A stretch of DNA of 64,000 bases from Myxococcaceae bacterium (lineage in GTDB: Bacteria; Myxococcota_A; Polyangia; Polyangiales; Ga0077539): the NCBI GenBank assembly GCA_004297725.1, contig SCUS01000092.1, positions 248,001-312,000 of the forward strand. The letters run 5' to 3'. Every line of letters begins with the position of its first letter. Position 1 is the first letter of the stretch. Of this stretch, positions 17,862 to 27,515 are shown piece after piece. The position numbers and the translations under genes are program-made. Under the pieces are notes generated by a model that had not been told where the DNA came from, searched no databases, and saw nothing but the letters and a program-made list of their open reading frames with translations.

Positions 17862-18201
17862 GGCGCGCCGCTTCGTGGCGCATGGAGGAAGTGGTGCCCT
17901 GCGACGAGCGACGCGGCGCTGAACGTGGTGAGCGGAGCGCGCTCGCTCGGGGTATGCGCAAGTGGGCTTCGGCACCTGGGCACGCCGGAGGCGAGAGCGG
18001 CGTGTCCTGCGATGCCGAAAGCGCAGGGGCTGCCGAAAACTGGGAGCGCACACATCGCGCTACGGCGTCTCGCTCGACGACCCGTATGTCTACGACGAGG
18101 TGCTCGACGGGACGGACCGGACGATCGACCGAGTATCGTTGAGATCCTCGAGCATCCGCCACTCGGCTGAGCACGGTCTCCCATGCGCCCCGACCTCACC
18201 A
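17862..18201. other. about 340 bases without a supportable gene
   Basis: This stretch lies between the ends of two convergent genes. Short frames exist, one reading YGVSLDDPYVYDEVLDG on the plus strand, which could be debris of an older gene. Nothing can be named. Confidence 0.45.
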
Positions 18202-19302
18202 TCACGGATTCGGCGGTGACATCGCGCGGAAGCGTCCGACAAGCGCCCGGTGTACCGCCGGCCACGCGGCGAGCACCGCACCGGGGGTCTGCGTCTCCTC
18301 GTCGAAGAATAGGATGCCTACCTCGCTCTCGTTCGCACCACGGTGGTCGTTCGACACCCGGCCGAACCGCAGCGAACTCCCGACCTCCTCGCGGGCTGCC
18401 GCGAGGTGCACCTTGTACTGCGCCAGCCGGGCGAGTTTGAGTTGCCTCGACCCTGGGTTGCTCTTCTCCCGATCCTTCACGTAGCCGTACTGGCGAAGCC
18501 CCAGGTAGTAGCGGCGCTTGCCGTCGTCGTCCTGGCGCGCGTCGACGCGGAGGAAGAGCGACTCGTGGAGGCCCGCGAGCACCTTCGGGAACGACGCGAT
18601 CGCGTAGTGGGTCCAGGGCGTGCCGCCCATGTTCGTACCGCGCGCGATCGCCCCCGCCCCGATGTTCTCGGGGCAGTCCCTTTTCAAAGCGCAGAGGAAC
18701 TCGTACTGCACGAAGTCCCGCCCGAGCGCCCGGTAGCCCTCGAGCGCGGCGCGGCGACCTTCGAGCATCGCGGTGACGTAGCGGCGGTAGTCGTCGAGGA
18801 TGTCGCTCGCCGCGCGGTGGGTGCTGTAGAACCCCACCACTTCGTCGAGTCCGACGATCAGGTAGTCGTGCTTCTCGGCCGCGCGGTCCTCGTCGAAGTG
18901 GTACCCGGTCTTGAAGTAGACCCTCACGTCGGCGGCCGCGTCGTGCTTCAGCTTCTGCGCCTTGAGCCACGTCGCGTACCGTTCGAGCTGGTCGTGGTGC
19001 TGAGAGGTGTGGACCTTGTCCTCGATGAGGAACGGCACGACCGCGCCACGGATGCGCGCGGAGAAGAACACGTCGGTGTGCGCCTGTTGCCGCTGGGGTG
19101 CGCCGTGCAGCGAGACGTCCTCGGGGTCGCACGGCGTCGCCGGCTGCGATCGGTTCCAGAGCCTGGCGATAAACGCGCGGGCGATCCGCTGGAGGTCGGC
19201 GCGCTCGGTCTCCCCGGCGTGCGCGACGAGCCAGCAGAGAAACGCGTCCTGCGAGAGTTCCGAGGTCGCCCAGTCGAACAGGTTCGGAGTCGATGGCACC
19301 AC
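18202..19302 (-). CDS. PD-(D/E)XK nuclease family protein
   Basis: A 366-residue protein that starts at a GTG (MVPSTPNLFDWATSELSQDA). The opening NLFDWATSELSQDAFLCWL is characteristic of a PD-(D/E)XK nuclease family common in defence islands. The catalytic pattern is visible as D77 (HTDVFFSAR), then E94 and K96 (FLIEDKVHTS), followed by a His/Gln helix (HHDQLERYATWL). A C-terminal segment with KRRYYLGLRQYGYVKDREKS may contact DNA. Length and layout are normal for the family. It lies next to the DUF429 remnant and about 1.1 kb from the BrxL gene on the same strand, so it may be part of the surrounding defence island or a solitary gene. Confidence 0.8.
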   Translation of the reverse strand: MVPSTPNLFDWATSELSQDAFLCWLVAHAGETERADLQRIARAFIARLWNRSQPATPCDPEDVSLHGAPQRQQAHTDVFFSARIRGAVVPFLIEDKVHTSQHHDQLERYATWLKAQKLKHDAAADVRVYFKTGYHFDEDRAAEKHDYLIVGLDEVVGFYSTHRAASDILDDYRRYVTAMLEGRRAALEGYRALGRDFVQYEFLCALKRDCPENIGAGAIARGTNMGGTPWTHYAIASFPKVLAGLHESLFLRVDARQDDDGKRRYYLGLRQYGYVKDREKSNPGSRQLKLARLAQYKVHLAAAREEVGSSLRFGRVSNDHRGANESEVGILFFDEETQTPGAVLAAWPAVHRALVGRFRAMSPPNP

Positions 19303-19317
19303 GCGAGGGTATCCCGG

Positions 19318-20190
19318 TCACACGGTCGTGGCGGCGGGCGTGGGACCACCTCCGCGTGAGGCGTCTTCCAGGAGCGACTTCAGTCCGTCGCGACGAGGCA
19401 CCGCGATCCAGCCCTCGGCGCGCGCGGCCTCCACATCCTCGTCGGACACCGGCTCGACGAGTCCGAGCAGTGCCGCCCGGGCCACCAGCGCACAGACGAA
19501 CGCGTCGAGCGCGTGGTCGGTGGCCACGCACCGCTCGCGCGCATCGGGCGCCCACTGGAGCCAGCCCTCGGCACCCGCCCGTTCGATGGCCGTGAGGATG
19601 GCCCGGCGGACGTCCGTCGCTGCAGCGCCCTCGGCCTTGTAACCCTCGCGAGGGACGCCCCAGATCGCGAGGGACGCCGCAGGGTACACCTCGAACACGC
19701 GCACGCGCCCGTTGGCGAGGGAGGGCCTGCCCAGGGCGGCGGTCACGACCTCGACCTCGCGTGTCGCAAGCGCATCGAGGAGCGCACAACAACGCCACGC
19801 CGCCATCGCGATCTTGTCGGCGGCGACCGAGAGCGGCACCGCGGGTTGCAACCCGACCTCTCCCGCGGCGCGCCGATCGGCGACCGTCACCTTCACCAGC
19901 GCCGCGGTCACGACGTCGGTTCTGCGCAACCGGAACGCGACGTCCGTCGGTGAAGCCCACCTGCCACCAGGGCGCTACGACGAGACCGCCGCGACCATCG
20001 CAGCCGGCCACCCGAACGGTGCGTCAAGCGCAACCGCGTCGACGCCCGGCGCGGTTGCGGCCCCAAGCACCACCGTATCGTCGGCGCCGAGGACCGGGGC
20101 CTCGACCACGGCGACGTCGGCATCCCAATGGATCGTACACACGGCAGTGGTTGCCCGGTCCTTCGCGAGGTCGACACCTACAGTCAACAA
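19318..20190 (-). pseudogene. DUF429 protein interrupted by an in-frame amber codon
   Basis: Two halves of a DUF429 protein lie in one reading frame. The first 71 residues begin MLTVGVDLAKDRATTAVCTI, with the Asp of the RNase H-like fold, and end FGWPAAMVAAVSS. A TAG stands at 19975-19977. The frame then continues without any shift into WASPTDVAFRLRRTDVV, later VFEVYPAASLAIWG and DHALDAFVCALVAR, all typical of DUF429. The full protein would be about 290 residues, the usual family size. DUF429 has an RNase H-like fold and unknown function, and it is frequent near nucleases. A single base change or a sequencing error would explain the stop; the rest is undecayed. Confidence 0.8.
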
Positions 20191-20409
20191 GCACCCCTCC
20201 TATCGCAACGTCTGGGTCATCTGCACACAGGCCCGTTCCGGATACGACGTCACAGGGAGGAACGAGCACTTGAACCGCGAGAGGGCTGTGGGACCTGGCT
20301 ACGCGTCCTCCAGATGGTGCGCGGCGGCAGGAAGACTTCGCGGCCGAACCAAGTCCAGAAGGTGATCTTGCCATCGCGAATAGGCCCAATCCCTTCGGGG
20401 CGCGATGAC

Positions 20410-22440
20410 TCAGCGACGCGTAGAGGTGGTGGGTTCCAACGCGAGTGAGACGGCTTCCGCCAGGGTGGAGACGGCGTGCACCGAGAGCTTCTCGACGACG
20501 TGCGGGAGGCGCGCAACCTCGGCCGCGTTCGCCGACGGAATGACCACGGCCCGACGCCCATGGCGGATCGCGGCGCTGAGCTTCTCGGCGACACTCCCGA
20601 CCGCGAGCACGTTGCCGTGGATCGAGACCTCACCCGTGAACGCCAGCCCGCTGCGCACCTTACGCCCGGTCACCGCCGAGAGCATGGCCAGCGCGAAGGC
20701 CAGGCCGGCGCTCGGTCCGTCCTTGGGCTCCGCGATGTTCACGAGATGCACCGACATCTTGCGCCGGCGAAGCTGCGCCGGCGCGAGCTGGAACTCACCG
20801 CCGAGGTGCAGCAGCGCGTCGTATGCCGCCCGGACGGACTGCTCCAGCACCTGACCTCGCAGCCCCGTCACGGAGAGCCCACTGCCCTCGACGGCTGCAC
20901 ACTCGACGAACCCGACGTCGCCCCCGCCGCGGTCGCTCGCCAGCAGGATCGTGATCTTCCCCACGAGGGCGCGTTGGTTCGACTCGACGTCCGAGACTTC
21001 GAGGTCGCCCTCTCCGAGCAGATCGGGCGCCGAGTGTCGGGGCATGTCCGGGAACGAGATCGTCTTCTCGCGGTACTCGCCCGGCGCCATCCGGGTAAGC
21101 TGCACGTGAACCCGCTGGCGGAGCTCGACCGCGACGTGGAGCACTTGTTCGAGCGCCGACTTCTCCACCCGAAGGTCCGGGCAGAGCATCTTCAGGAGCC
21201 CGGCCGCGATGCGCTGCACCGCGTTCTGGTCGCGGATCGTCGTGCCCGTGAGCTGAACGTTCTTCTTGAGGTAGTCGTGAAAGGTGAGGTCCTTGCGGAG
21301 CTCGCCGAGCACCTCGCCGAAGTAGTCCGAGAGCAGCCCGACGCCGTCGGCGAGCACGGCCTCGCTGATCTTGGGTAGCTCCCAACCGGGGATGAACCCG
21401 TGGATGCGGTCGGCGATCGCTGCGTCGCCCAACTCGCGCGGCAGTGCCTCGAAGAGGTGGGCGTACTTGCGCGAAGGCGTCCGGCCGTCGGCGTCGAGGT
21501 CGAGGTTGCCCGTAAACAGGAAGCTGCAATCAGCCACCAGCGAACGGCCCCCGCGGCTGATGTTCCCGGACTCCATGTAGTCCTTGAGCGCCGCGATGAG
21601 GCTCCGATCGGGGAAGGTCGTCGCGCCGATCTCGTCGAAGACCACGACCTTCTTGCGCCCCACGATGCCCACCTGCTTGCGTTGCAGGTCGTAGAGCAAC
21701 GCAGCCGGCGTGGCTCGCCCCCCAGCCAGGAGGTACACCCGCGCGCTCGTGTTGCGCAGCAGGTAGCTCTTACCCGTGCCGCGCGGGCCGAGCTCGATGA
21801 GGTTTGTGTTGCCCTGCGTCAGCGGCACGAGGCGGGTGAGGAGCAGGAGCTTCAGCCGCATGTCGGGGAAGGCCTCGGGCCGGTACCCCGCGCTCGTGAT
21901 CAGCAGATCGACCCACTCTTCGAGCGAGAACCGCGCACGCGCCGCGCTGAAGAGCCCCATGTCCGGGCGCGTGAGCTGGTAGGGCTTGAAGTCGTCGACC
22001 ACGATCCGCGGGCGCTTGCCCGTGCGGTCGTACCGGAGCTCGCAGCTCCCCCACAGGCCGCCGTAGAGGAGTTCCGGGTGCCGCTCGCCGAGCTCCCCGT
22101 CCACGACCAGCTCCTGGCCGTCGAGCTGCGCGATGCGACCGATGAAGGCGTCACGCTCGGGCCGCGGTTCCACCTCGAAGAGCGCGATCAACACCGCCTT
22201 CTCGTCGCGCATCAAGCGCCCGAGAAACTCGCCCTTGCGGTCGGCGTCGACCGAGTACCGTTGAATGCGCTCCCGCACTGCCGCGAGGCCCAGGTGTGGG
22301 CTCTTCGTGCGGGCCTCCGCCAGCAGAAATTCTGTCACGAAGCGCGGCATCAGGTCGAAGCCGGCCTGGAGCGCCTGGCGCTTGTCCACTGCCAGCGGGC
22401 CAAACGCATCCTCGATTTTCGATCGCAGCGCCGTATCCAT
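20410..22440 (-). CDS. brxL: BrxL, Lon-like AAA ATPase-protease of BREX systems
   Basis: A 676-residue protein. Residues about 210-340 form an AAA module with Walker A GPRGTGKS at 218-225 and Walker B KVVVFDEIG near 264-272. The C-terminal 190 residues are a Lon-type protease domain with Ser577 in PKDGPSAG and Lys620 in VAEKLSAA, 43 residues apart, as in Lon. The N-terminal part (LRSKIEDAFGPLAVDKRQAL) matches the start of BrxL. In BREX, BrxL is needed for phage exclusion and forms a DNA-binding hexameric complex. Here it follows the SAP-like gene (33-base gap) and is divergent from the methylase operon; no BrxC, PglZ or BrxA/B is seen nearby. The start is the ATG at 22440. Confidence 0.9.
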   Translation of the reverse strand: MDTALRSKIEDAFGPLAVDKRQALQAGFDLMPRFVTEFLLAEARTKSPHLGLAAVRERIQRYSVDADRKGEFLGRLMRDEKAVLIALFEVEPRPERDAFIGRIAQLDGQELVVDGELGERHPELLYGGLWGSCELRYDRTGKRPRIVVDDFKPYQLTRPDMGLFSAARARFSLEEWVDLLITSAGYRPEAFPDMRLKLLLLTRLVPLTQGNTNLIELGPRGTGKSYLLRNTSARVYLLAGGRATPAALLYDLQRKQVGIVGRKKVVVFDEIGATTFPDRSLIAALKDYMESGNISRGGRSLVADCSFLFTGNLDLDADGRTPSRKYAHLFEALPRELGDAAIADRIHGFIPGWELPKISEAVLADGVGLLSDYFGEVLGELRKDLTFHDYLKKNVQLTGTTIRDQNAVQRIAAGLLKMLCPDLRVEKSALEQVLHVAVELRQRVHVQLTRMAPGEYREKTISFPDMPRHSAPDLLGEGDLEVSDVESNQRALVGKITILLASDRGGGDVGFVECAAVEGSGLSVTGLRGQVLEQSVRAAYDALLHLGGEFQLAPAQLRRRKMSVHLVNIAEPKDGPSAGLAFALAMLSAVTGRKVRSGLAFTGEVSIHGNVLAVGSVAEKLSAAIRHGRRAVVIPSANAAEVARLPHVVEKLSVHAVSTLAEAVSLALEPTTSTRR

Positions 22441-22472
22441 GCGTGACTCCTCCCTCGCCCTGCCCGTGCCCG

Positions 22473-23843
22473 TCAGTCGTCGAACATGCTCTTGAGGGCA
22501 CCCATGTCGCGCTGGTTCGTGTCGCCTCCGCGCGCTGGCACGGCGGTTTTAGCGCGACGACGTTCTTCTGAGGTAGCCGCGGCGAGTGGGACGCGGAGGG
22601 GCGCCGGGGCCACTGCCGCAGGTACCGCGACCGGCTCTTGGGGGAGGCACGCCAGCTCGCCTGCGTGGCGCACGGTCGCCTGCACGGCGGCCTCGTCGGC
22701 GTCGGGGTTGAGGCGCTCGAAGTCGAGCAGCAGGAGCGGCCACTCGTCGGCGCGAAGAACCTTCGTGAGCCGCATCACGCGCGACATCGGGTCGTGGTTG
22801 CCCGCCGCGAAGGTGTTCGATGCCAGACGCAGAAAGCGTTGCGAGCGAGCGTCGAGCTCAAGGCCCCGCGCCGCCGCGTCGAGAAATTCGTCCGGCCACG
22901 CCGCATCGCGCCCCCGAGCGATCGACGGCACCGCGGTCAGGAACTCCAGCCGAAGCAGCGCGAGTTCGTATGGGTTCACGCGCGGCAGTGGGACGGCGGA
23001 CAGGGCTCCGGGCGGGTCAGGCACGACCATCACCGCTGGCGGCGGCGTGGGCTTCGAGGGTGGCTTCGCCGTGACCGGGGCAGGCGTCACATCGACCGGT
23101 CCCCGCGCGGGCGGGTGCAGTCGGAGCAACACCTGCGCGTCGATACCCGGCGAGATGGCATCGTTGGCCAGTGGAAGCGACTCGCCGACGAGTGCCGCCT
23201 CGACGCCGAAGCGTTCAAGGTCTTCGAGCAGACGCTGAAAGCGTGCCGTCCGCAGGCGAATGCTAGGTCCCCCGTAGAGTGCTCGAAGGAGCATCGAGAC
23301 CGCGCGTGGGCGGCTCCAGGCGGCGTGCGTGACGCCCACCAACAAGCGCTGGAGCGCGCGTGGCACCTCCACGACCTCTTCCTCCGCCTCGTCGTCGGGT
23401 TCGTCGAGCCCCTCGTCATCCGCGTCGTCGTCCCCGTCGTCCTCGCCATCCGCTTCGTCCGCCTGGTCGTTCGCTTCGTCCTCCTCGTCGTCCGCGTCGT
23501 CTGCGTCGTCGTCATCGCGCGACGTCTGCAACACCAAGAGAGGCGGAACCCTCGCCCCAACGAAGACGTCCGTTGCGAGGCTCAGCAGCGCTTCCTTGGT
23601 GAAGGTGGCGCGGTTGCGAAGCGTGTACCACTTGCCCTCGATCTCGATCGGTCGGCGAAACAGCTTCACCAGATCCACACGCCGCAGGACGTGCAGCATG
23701 TCGTGCACACGCCGGCCGAAGTGCTTCGCCAGTAGTCTCCGGCGCTGCTCCACGGTGCCGCTGACCGGTAGCGTTTCCCTCTCGCAGAGGTGCCGCAGCG
23801 TGAACCCCGGCACCCGATCCAGAACGTCTCGCACCGTGAACAT
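22473..23843 (-). CDS. SAP-like, acidic-linker protein paired with BrxL
   Basis: A 456-residue protein starting MFTVRDVLDRVPGFTLRHLC. Residues about 15-42 (LRHLCERETLPVSGTVEQRR, then RLLAKHF) resemble a SAP motif, the helix-loop-helix DNA-binding module with a conserved LPVSGxxxxLxxRL core. A winged-helix-like stretch follows (VDLVKLFRRPIEIEGKWYTL). Residues about 108-165 are an extremely acidic Asp/Glu tract with Ala and Asn, coded by GAC-rich repeats at about 23360-23525. The rest is helical with Pro-rich linkers, ending in the polar segment GDTNQRDMGALKSMFDD. It is the first gene of a two-gene minus-strand operon with BrxL and shares an upstream region with the methylase gene. A DNA-binding adaptor or regulator for BrxL is an inference. 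I do not know a named family. Confidence 0.75.
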   Translation of the reverse strand: MFTVRDVLDRVPGFTLRHLCERETLPVSGTVEQRRRLLAKHFGRRVHDMLHVLRRVDLVKLFRRPIEIEGKWYTLRNRATFTKEALLSLATDVFVGARVPPLLVLQTSRDDDDADDADDEEDEANDQADEADGEDDGDDDADDEGLDEPDDEAEEEVVEVPRALQRLLVGVTHAAWSRPRAVSMLLRALYGGPSIRLRTARFQRLLEDLERFGVEAALVGESLPLANDAISPGIDAQVLLRLHPPARGPVDVTPAPVTAKPPSKPTPPPAVMVVPDPPGALSAVPLPRVNPYELALLRLEFLTAVPSIARGRDAAWPDEFLDAAARGLELDARSQRFLRLASNTFAAGNHDPMSRVMRLTKVLRADEWPLLLLDFERLNPDADEAAVQATVRHAGELACLPQEPVAVPAAVAPAPLRVPLAAATSEERRRAKTAVPARGGDTNQRDMGALKSMFDD

Positions 23844-24009
23844 CGCGCAGCCTCCAACGCTAACGAGCGCGGCGATGGGAGCGCGGCACCGCTGGCGCTG
23901 TCAACGAATGCCCGCGCTCGCGCCGAAGTGCTCGACGGGGTGCGAGGCGCTTGCGACAGCGTCCGCGCGCGTGGTTCCATCCGCCGCCCTTGAGAAGGGG
24001 CTGATCGAA
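23844..24009. promoter_or_regulatory. divergent intergenic region of the defence island
   Basis: These 166 bases separate the starts of the SAP-like gene (minus) and the methylase gene (plus), so both transcripts must start here or just outside. I see no clear -35/-10 pair or operator palindrome. A regulator acting here would control both arms together. Confidence 0.45.
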
Positions 24010-26133
24010 ATGGCGCGCAAAGGCAGGGGAACGAAGGGTGAGACCGAGGCGGCCGAGGTGACCGCACCGGCCGACGATGCCAGCGCGGCGGATGCTGATG
24101 GCGAAGGTGGCGGGGGCGACGACGAGGAGCTCGTCCCACAAGGCAAGCTGCGCTGCGCGCTCACCAACGAGCTCGTCAACGACACGCCCGAGGAGCAGCT
24201 CCTACAATCGTTCGTCGAGCAGCTCGAGCGCGAGTACGGCGTCGACCCGGCGGACATGCACCGCGACTTCCCGGTGTCCGCCGAGTACGAGGACGACGAG
24301 GGGAGGACGAAGCGTCGCAAGCGCAAGGCCTCGCTGGCCGTGTTCGAGCACGGCGCCGAGCACACCGTCGAGAACCTCATCCGCGCGGTGTGCATCGCGA
24401 AGGTAGGGGTCAAGGTCCCCAACACCCTCGCCAAGGACGACAAACTCTTCGAGCCGCTCAAGGACGTGCTCGCCGCCGCGGCACCGCAACAGCCCCAAGT
24501 CTTCGGCCTCTGGACCAACGGCGAGGTGATGGAGTTCCTCGTGCGCACCTTCGACCACGCCGGGCAGGCCCGGTACGAGCAGCTCACCGACTTCCCCGCG
24601 CCCGACGAAACCCTCGACGACCTGGAGAAGGTTGAACGTCGCCCGCTGCGGGTCGCCACCCGCGACTCGCTCGTGCGCACCTTCAAGCGCTGTCACGACT
24701 ACCTCTACGGCAACAAGTCGATGGACAGCAAAAAGGCCTTCTGGCAGCTCCTGCAGTTGATCTTCTGCAAGATCTACGACGAGCAGCAGAGCGCCCGGCT
24801 CTTCTTCGTCGGCGCCACCGAGGCGAACGGAGCCGAGGGGCTCACTCGCGTGCGCGAGCGCATCACCCTTCTCTTTGCGCGCACCAAGGCCGCCTTCGCC
24901 GACGTGCTCGAAGCGACCGACCGCCTGGAGCTCACCGACCGCGCCCTCGCGTTCATCGTCGGGCAGCTCGGGCGCTATCACTTCCTCGGCACCGACGCCG
25001 ACGCCAAGGGCGTCGCCTACGAATCCATCACCTCGACTACGCTCAAGCGCGAGCGCGGCCAGTTCTTCACCCCTCGCAACGTCATCGAGATGATGGTCCG
25101 CATGATGGACCCGCAGCCTGGCGAGCGCGTGCTCGACCCTGCCTGTGGCAGCGGCGGCTTCCTCGTGGTGGCGCTCAACCACGTCCGGCGGAAGCTCCTC
25201 ACCGAGGTCACCAACCACCCTGACCAGCCCGTGCCGAGCGAGCTCAAGCGCATCGAGAAGGGCCTCCGCAACTACGCCCAGGGCTGCCTCTACGGCGCCG
25301 ACATCGACGCCGACCTGCGCAAGGCCGCGCGGATGAACATGGTGATGAACAACGATGGCCACGGCAACATCGCTTGCTTCAACAGCCTCGAGTTCGGCGT
25401 GCCGGGCACCGAAGACTCCCCCGACCGCCAGCGCTTCACCGAGCTCACCAAAGGGGGCCACGGGCGCTTCGATCTGGTGTTCACCAACCCCCCCTTCGGG
25501 GCAAAGATCCCGGTCGACGACCAGGAGGTGCTCAAGACCTACGACCTGGGGCACTACTGGAAGCGCGTGGCGGGCGTCTGGAAGAAGGGCAGCGTGCAGC
25601 GCAAGGTGCCGCCCGAGATTCTCTTCATCGAAGCCTGCTACCGATTTCTCAAGCCCGGTACTGGCCGCATGGCGCTGGTGCTCCCCGACGGCATTCTCGG
25701 CAATCCTGGCGAGCAGATGGAGGGCGTGCGCGCATGGATGCTCGACAAGATGGAGCTACTCGCCAGCGTCGATCTCCCCGCGGAGACCTTCCTCCCGCAG
25801 GTGTCAGTGCAGGCGAGCTGCGTGTTCCTGCGGCGCCGACATCCCGATGAGCTGAGGCTGACGGGCGGTGCTTCGCGCAAGCAACGGCCCGTGTTCATGG
25901 CCATCGCCGAGAAGGTGGGCCACGGGCGCCGCGGCGAGAAGCTCTACCAGCGCGAGCCCGACGGCAAGGAGCGCTTCGAGACCGTCAACATCCTGCGCCG
26001 TTGGGAACGCGACGGAAAGGCGCCTCGAGAGCGCACGTTCACGCGAGCCGTCAAGCTGCTCGCCGATGACCTCCCCTGGATCGCGGATGCGTTCCTCCAG
26101 GGCGAGCGCGAGTGTGCCGGGGCGAAGGCGTGA
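24010..26133 (+). CDS. N6-adenine DNA methyltransferase (HsdM/MAD2-like)
   Basis: A 707-residue protein. The AdoMet-binding motif I is DPACGSGGF at 376-384, and the catalytic motif IV is NPPF at 493-496 (FTNPPFGAKIPV), both of the type I (gamma) adenine methylase class. Before the catalytic domain come an Ala/Asp/Glu-rich tail (to about residue 40) and a long N-terminal HsdM-like domain including GQFFTPRNVIEMMVRMM. The length is above the usual 500-550 of HsdM. The start ATG 24010 follows GAGAAGGGG. It overlaps the specificity gene by four bases. Together with that subunit it should methylate adenines in a two-part site. In the methylation-associated defence system (MADS) the corresponding gene is mad2; that match is from memory of the system, not from a search. 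Confidence 0.88.
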   Translation: MARKGRGTKGETEAAEVTAPADDASAADADGEGGGGDDEELVPQGKLRCALTNELVNDTPEEQLLQSFVEQLEREYGVDPADMHRDFPVSAEYEDDEGRTKRRKRKASLAVFEHGAEHTVENLIRAVCIAKVGVKVPNTLAKDDKLFEPLKDVLAAAAPQQPQVFGLWTNGEVMEFLVRTFDHAGQARYEQLTDFPAPDETLDDLEKVERRPLRVATRDSLVRTFKRCHDYLYGNKSMDSKKAFWQLLQLIFCKIYDEQQSARLFFVGATEANGAEGLTRVRERITLLFARTKAAFADVLEATDRLELTDRALAFIVGQLGRYHFLGTDADAKGVAYESITSTTLKRERGQFFTPRNVIEMMVRMMDPQPGERVLDPACGSGGFLVVALNHVRRKLLTEVTNHPDQPVPSELKRIEKGLRNYAQGCLYGADIDADLRKAARMNMVMNNDGHGNIACFNSLEFGVPGTEDSPDRQRFTELTKGGHGRFDLVFTNPPFGAKIPVDDQEVLKTYDLGHYWKRVAGVWKKGSVQRKVPPEILFIEACYRFLKPGTGRMALVLPDGILGNPGEQMEGVRAWMLDKMELLASVDLPAETFLPQVSVQASCVFLRRRHPDELRLTGGASRKQRPVFMAIAEKVGHGRRGEKLYQREPDGKERFETVNILRRWERDGKAPRERTFTRAVKLLADDLPWIADAFLQGERECAGAKA

Positions 26134-27515
26134 GGGCGGCCTTCCACGCGACCGTGAGCCCCACTGCGCTGCGGGCGCTGAACTACGCGCCCGAGATCGA
26201 AGCCTTCAAGCGTGCGGGCGCACGACGTCGGAGCGTTGCGCTCGGGTCATTGAGTGATGACTTCGGAGCTGCGTATCGACGGATCTTTACTCGCGAGGAG
26301 TGCGATCCAGGCCACGGTGTCGAGCTACTCGGGCAGTCCGATATGTTCGCCACGGAGCCGGTTGGGCGCTGGATTCGCGCGGACGGCATCCGAGGCATCG
26401 AAGATCAGCGCATCAAGGCCGGGCAACTACTCTTCGCGGGCGTCGGCACGTTGGGCGAGACCGAGCTCTATGGCCGCTGCATCCTTGCCGACAAGCGCCT
26501 AGAGGGACGGATCATCGGGTCGGACGCAGTGGCGTTGACCTTCAAAGAGCCAGACTCCGATGTTGCGGCATTTGCCTATGCGTTCCTTTGCACCCGAGCG
26601 GGAGTTCGTGCCGTGCGGGCCACCGGGTATGGCACCAAGTTGATGAGCTTGCGCATGGACTTCCTGCGCGCGCTACCGATTCCCCTGGGCACCGACGCGC
26701 AGATGACGCGGGTCGGTGTGCTCATTCGCACTGCGGTTGAGCAGCGCGAGACGTACATGCTTCACATCCGGGAGGCCCGTACGCTGTTGGAACAGGTCCC
26801 AGGCTACCGTGAGGCTCGCGCGATGTGTGAACACCGTCGCGCGCGGCACATTCGATGGCCGGGCGCGCTGCCAACATTCACAGCCTGGACGTATGCCTCA
26901 GCGGGAGAGGCGCTCGACTTTCTCGGGAAGAAGTGGTCCGCACGACTCGGCGACGTCCTCGACGAGAACGGCGTTTTCAACGGGCCAAGATTTGCGCGGA
27001 TTCCATGCGAGGTTCCGTACGGCATCGACTTTCTCTCGCAGCGGGACGTGTTTCTCATGCGGCCCGTGGGTCGCCGCATCGCGAATCCAGGCTTCGCTGA
27101 CAGGCTTCTATTCGTGGCGCCCGGCACATTGCTCGTTGGAGGGCATGGCACTCTCGGAGAAGGTGAGATCTTCGGGCGGGTCGAAATTGCCGCTGGGGCG
27201 CTTTCGAGGAAGGCGTTTACCCAAGACATCTTGCGGCTGATTCCCAAGTCCGGCTTCGAGAGCGCTTGTGCCGCGCTGCTTTCCTCAGTCGTTGGGTTCC
27301 GGCTGCTTCGATCCACTGCCGTTGGCACCAAGATTCTTAGTTTGAGGCCTGATCTTCTGAGGGCCATTCCCTTCCCTGTAATCGATAAGGGTCTCGGAAC
27401 GCTCATTGATCGCGCCGTCACTTCTGCACTCGATGCGCGCCAATGCTCTGAAGAGGCCGAAGCCGAAGCCATCCGCATCGTCGAACAGGAGGTACTCCCC
27501 ACATGGCTCGCTTGA
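26130..27515 (+). CDS. HsdS-like specificity subunit (MAD5-like)
   Basis: A 461-residue protein whose GTG start overlaps the methylase stop (GTGA). It has two target-recognition half-domains in tandem. The first runs from VALGSLSDDFGAAYRRIF to TGYGTKLMSLRMDFLRALPI, the second from ARLGDVLDENGVFNGPRF to TAVGTKILSLRPDLLRAIPF. The closing motif GTK(L/I)xSLRxDxLRAxP is repeated about 220 residues apart, the usual layout of HsdS. Each half recognises one part of a bipartite DNA site and positions the methylase. The gene is noticeably less GC-rich than its neighbours, as expected for specificity genes that are exchanged between strains. In MADS this role belongs to mad5. Confidence 0.85.
   Translation: MRAAFHATVSPTALRALNYAPEIEAFKRAGARRRSVALGSLSDDFGAAYRRIFTREECDPGHGVELLGQSDMFATEPVGRWIRADGIRGIEDQRIKAGQLLFAGVGTLGETELYGRCILADKRLEGRIIGSDAVALTFKEPDSDVAAFAYAFLCTRAGVRAVRATGYGTKLMSLRMDFLRALPIPLGTDAQMTRVGVLIRTAVEQRETYMLHIREARTLLEQVPGYREARAMCEHRRARHIRWPGALPTFTAWTYASAGEALDFLGKKWSARLGDVLDENGVFNGPRFARIPCEVPYGIDFLSQRDVFLMRPVGRRIANPGFADRLLFVAPGTLLVGGHGTLGEGEIFGRVEIAAGALSRKAFTQDILRLIPKSGFESACAALLSSVVGFRLLRSTAVGTKILSLRPDLLRAIPFPVIDKGLGTLIDRAVTSALDARQCSEEAEAEAIRIVEQEVLPTWLA

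Noticed and set aside
23360..23530. GAC/TCG-rich simple repeat as a CRISPR or satellite array
   Set aside because: It is in frame with the acidic linker of the SAP-like protein and has no spacers or fixed repeat unit.
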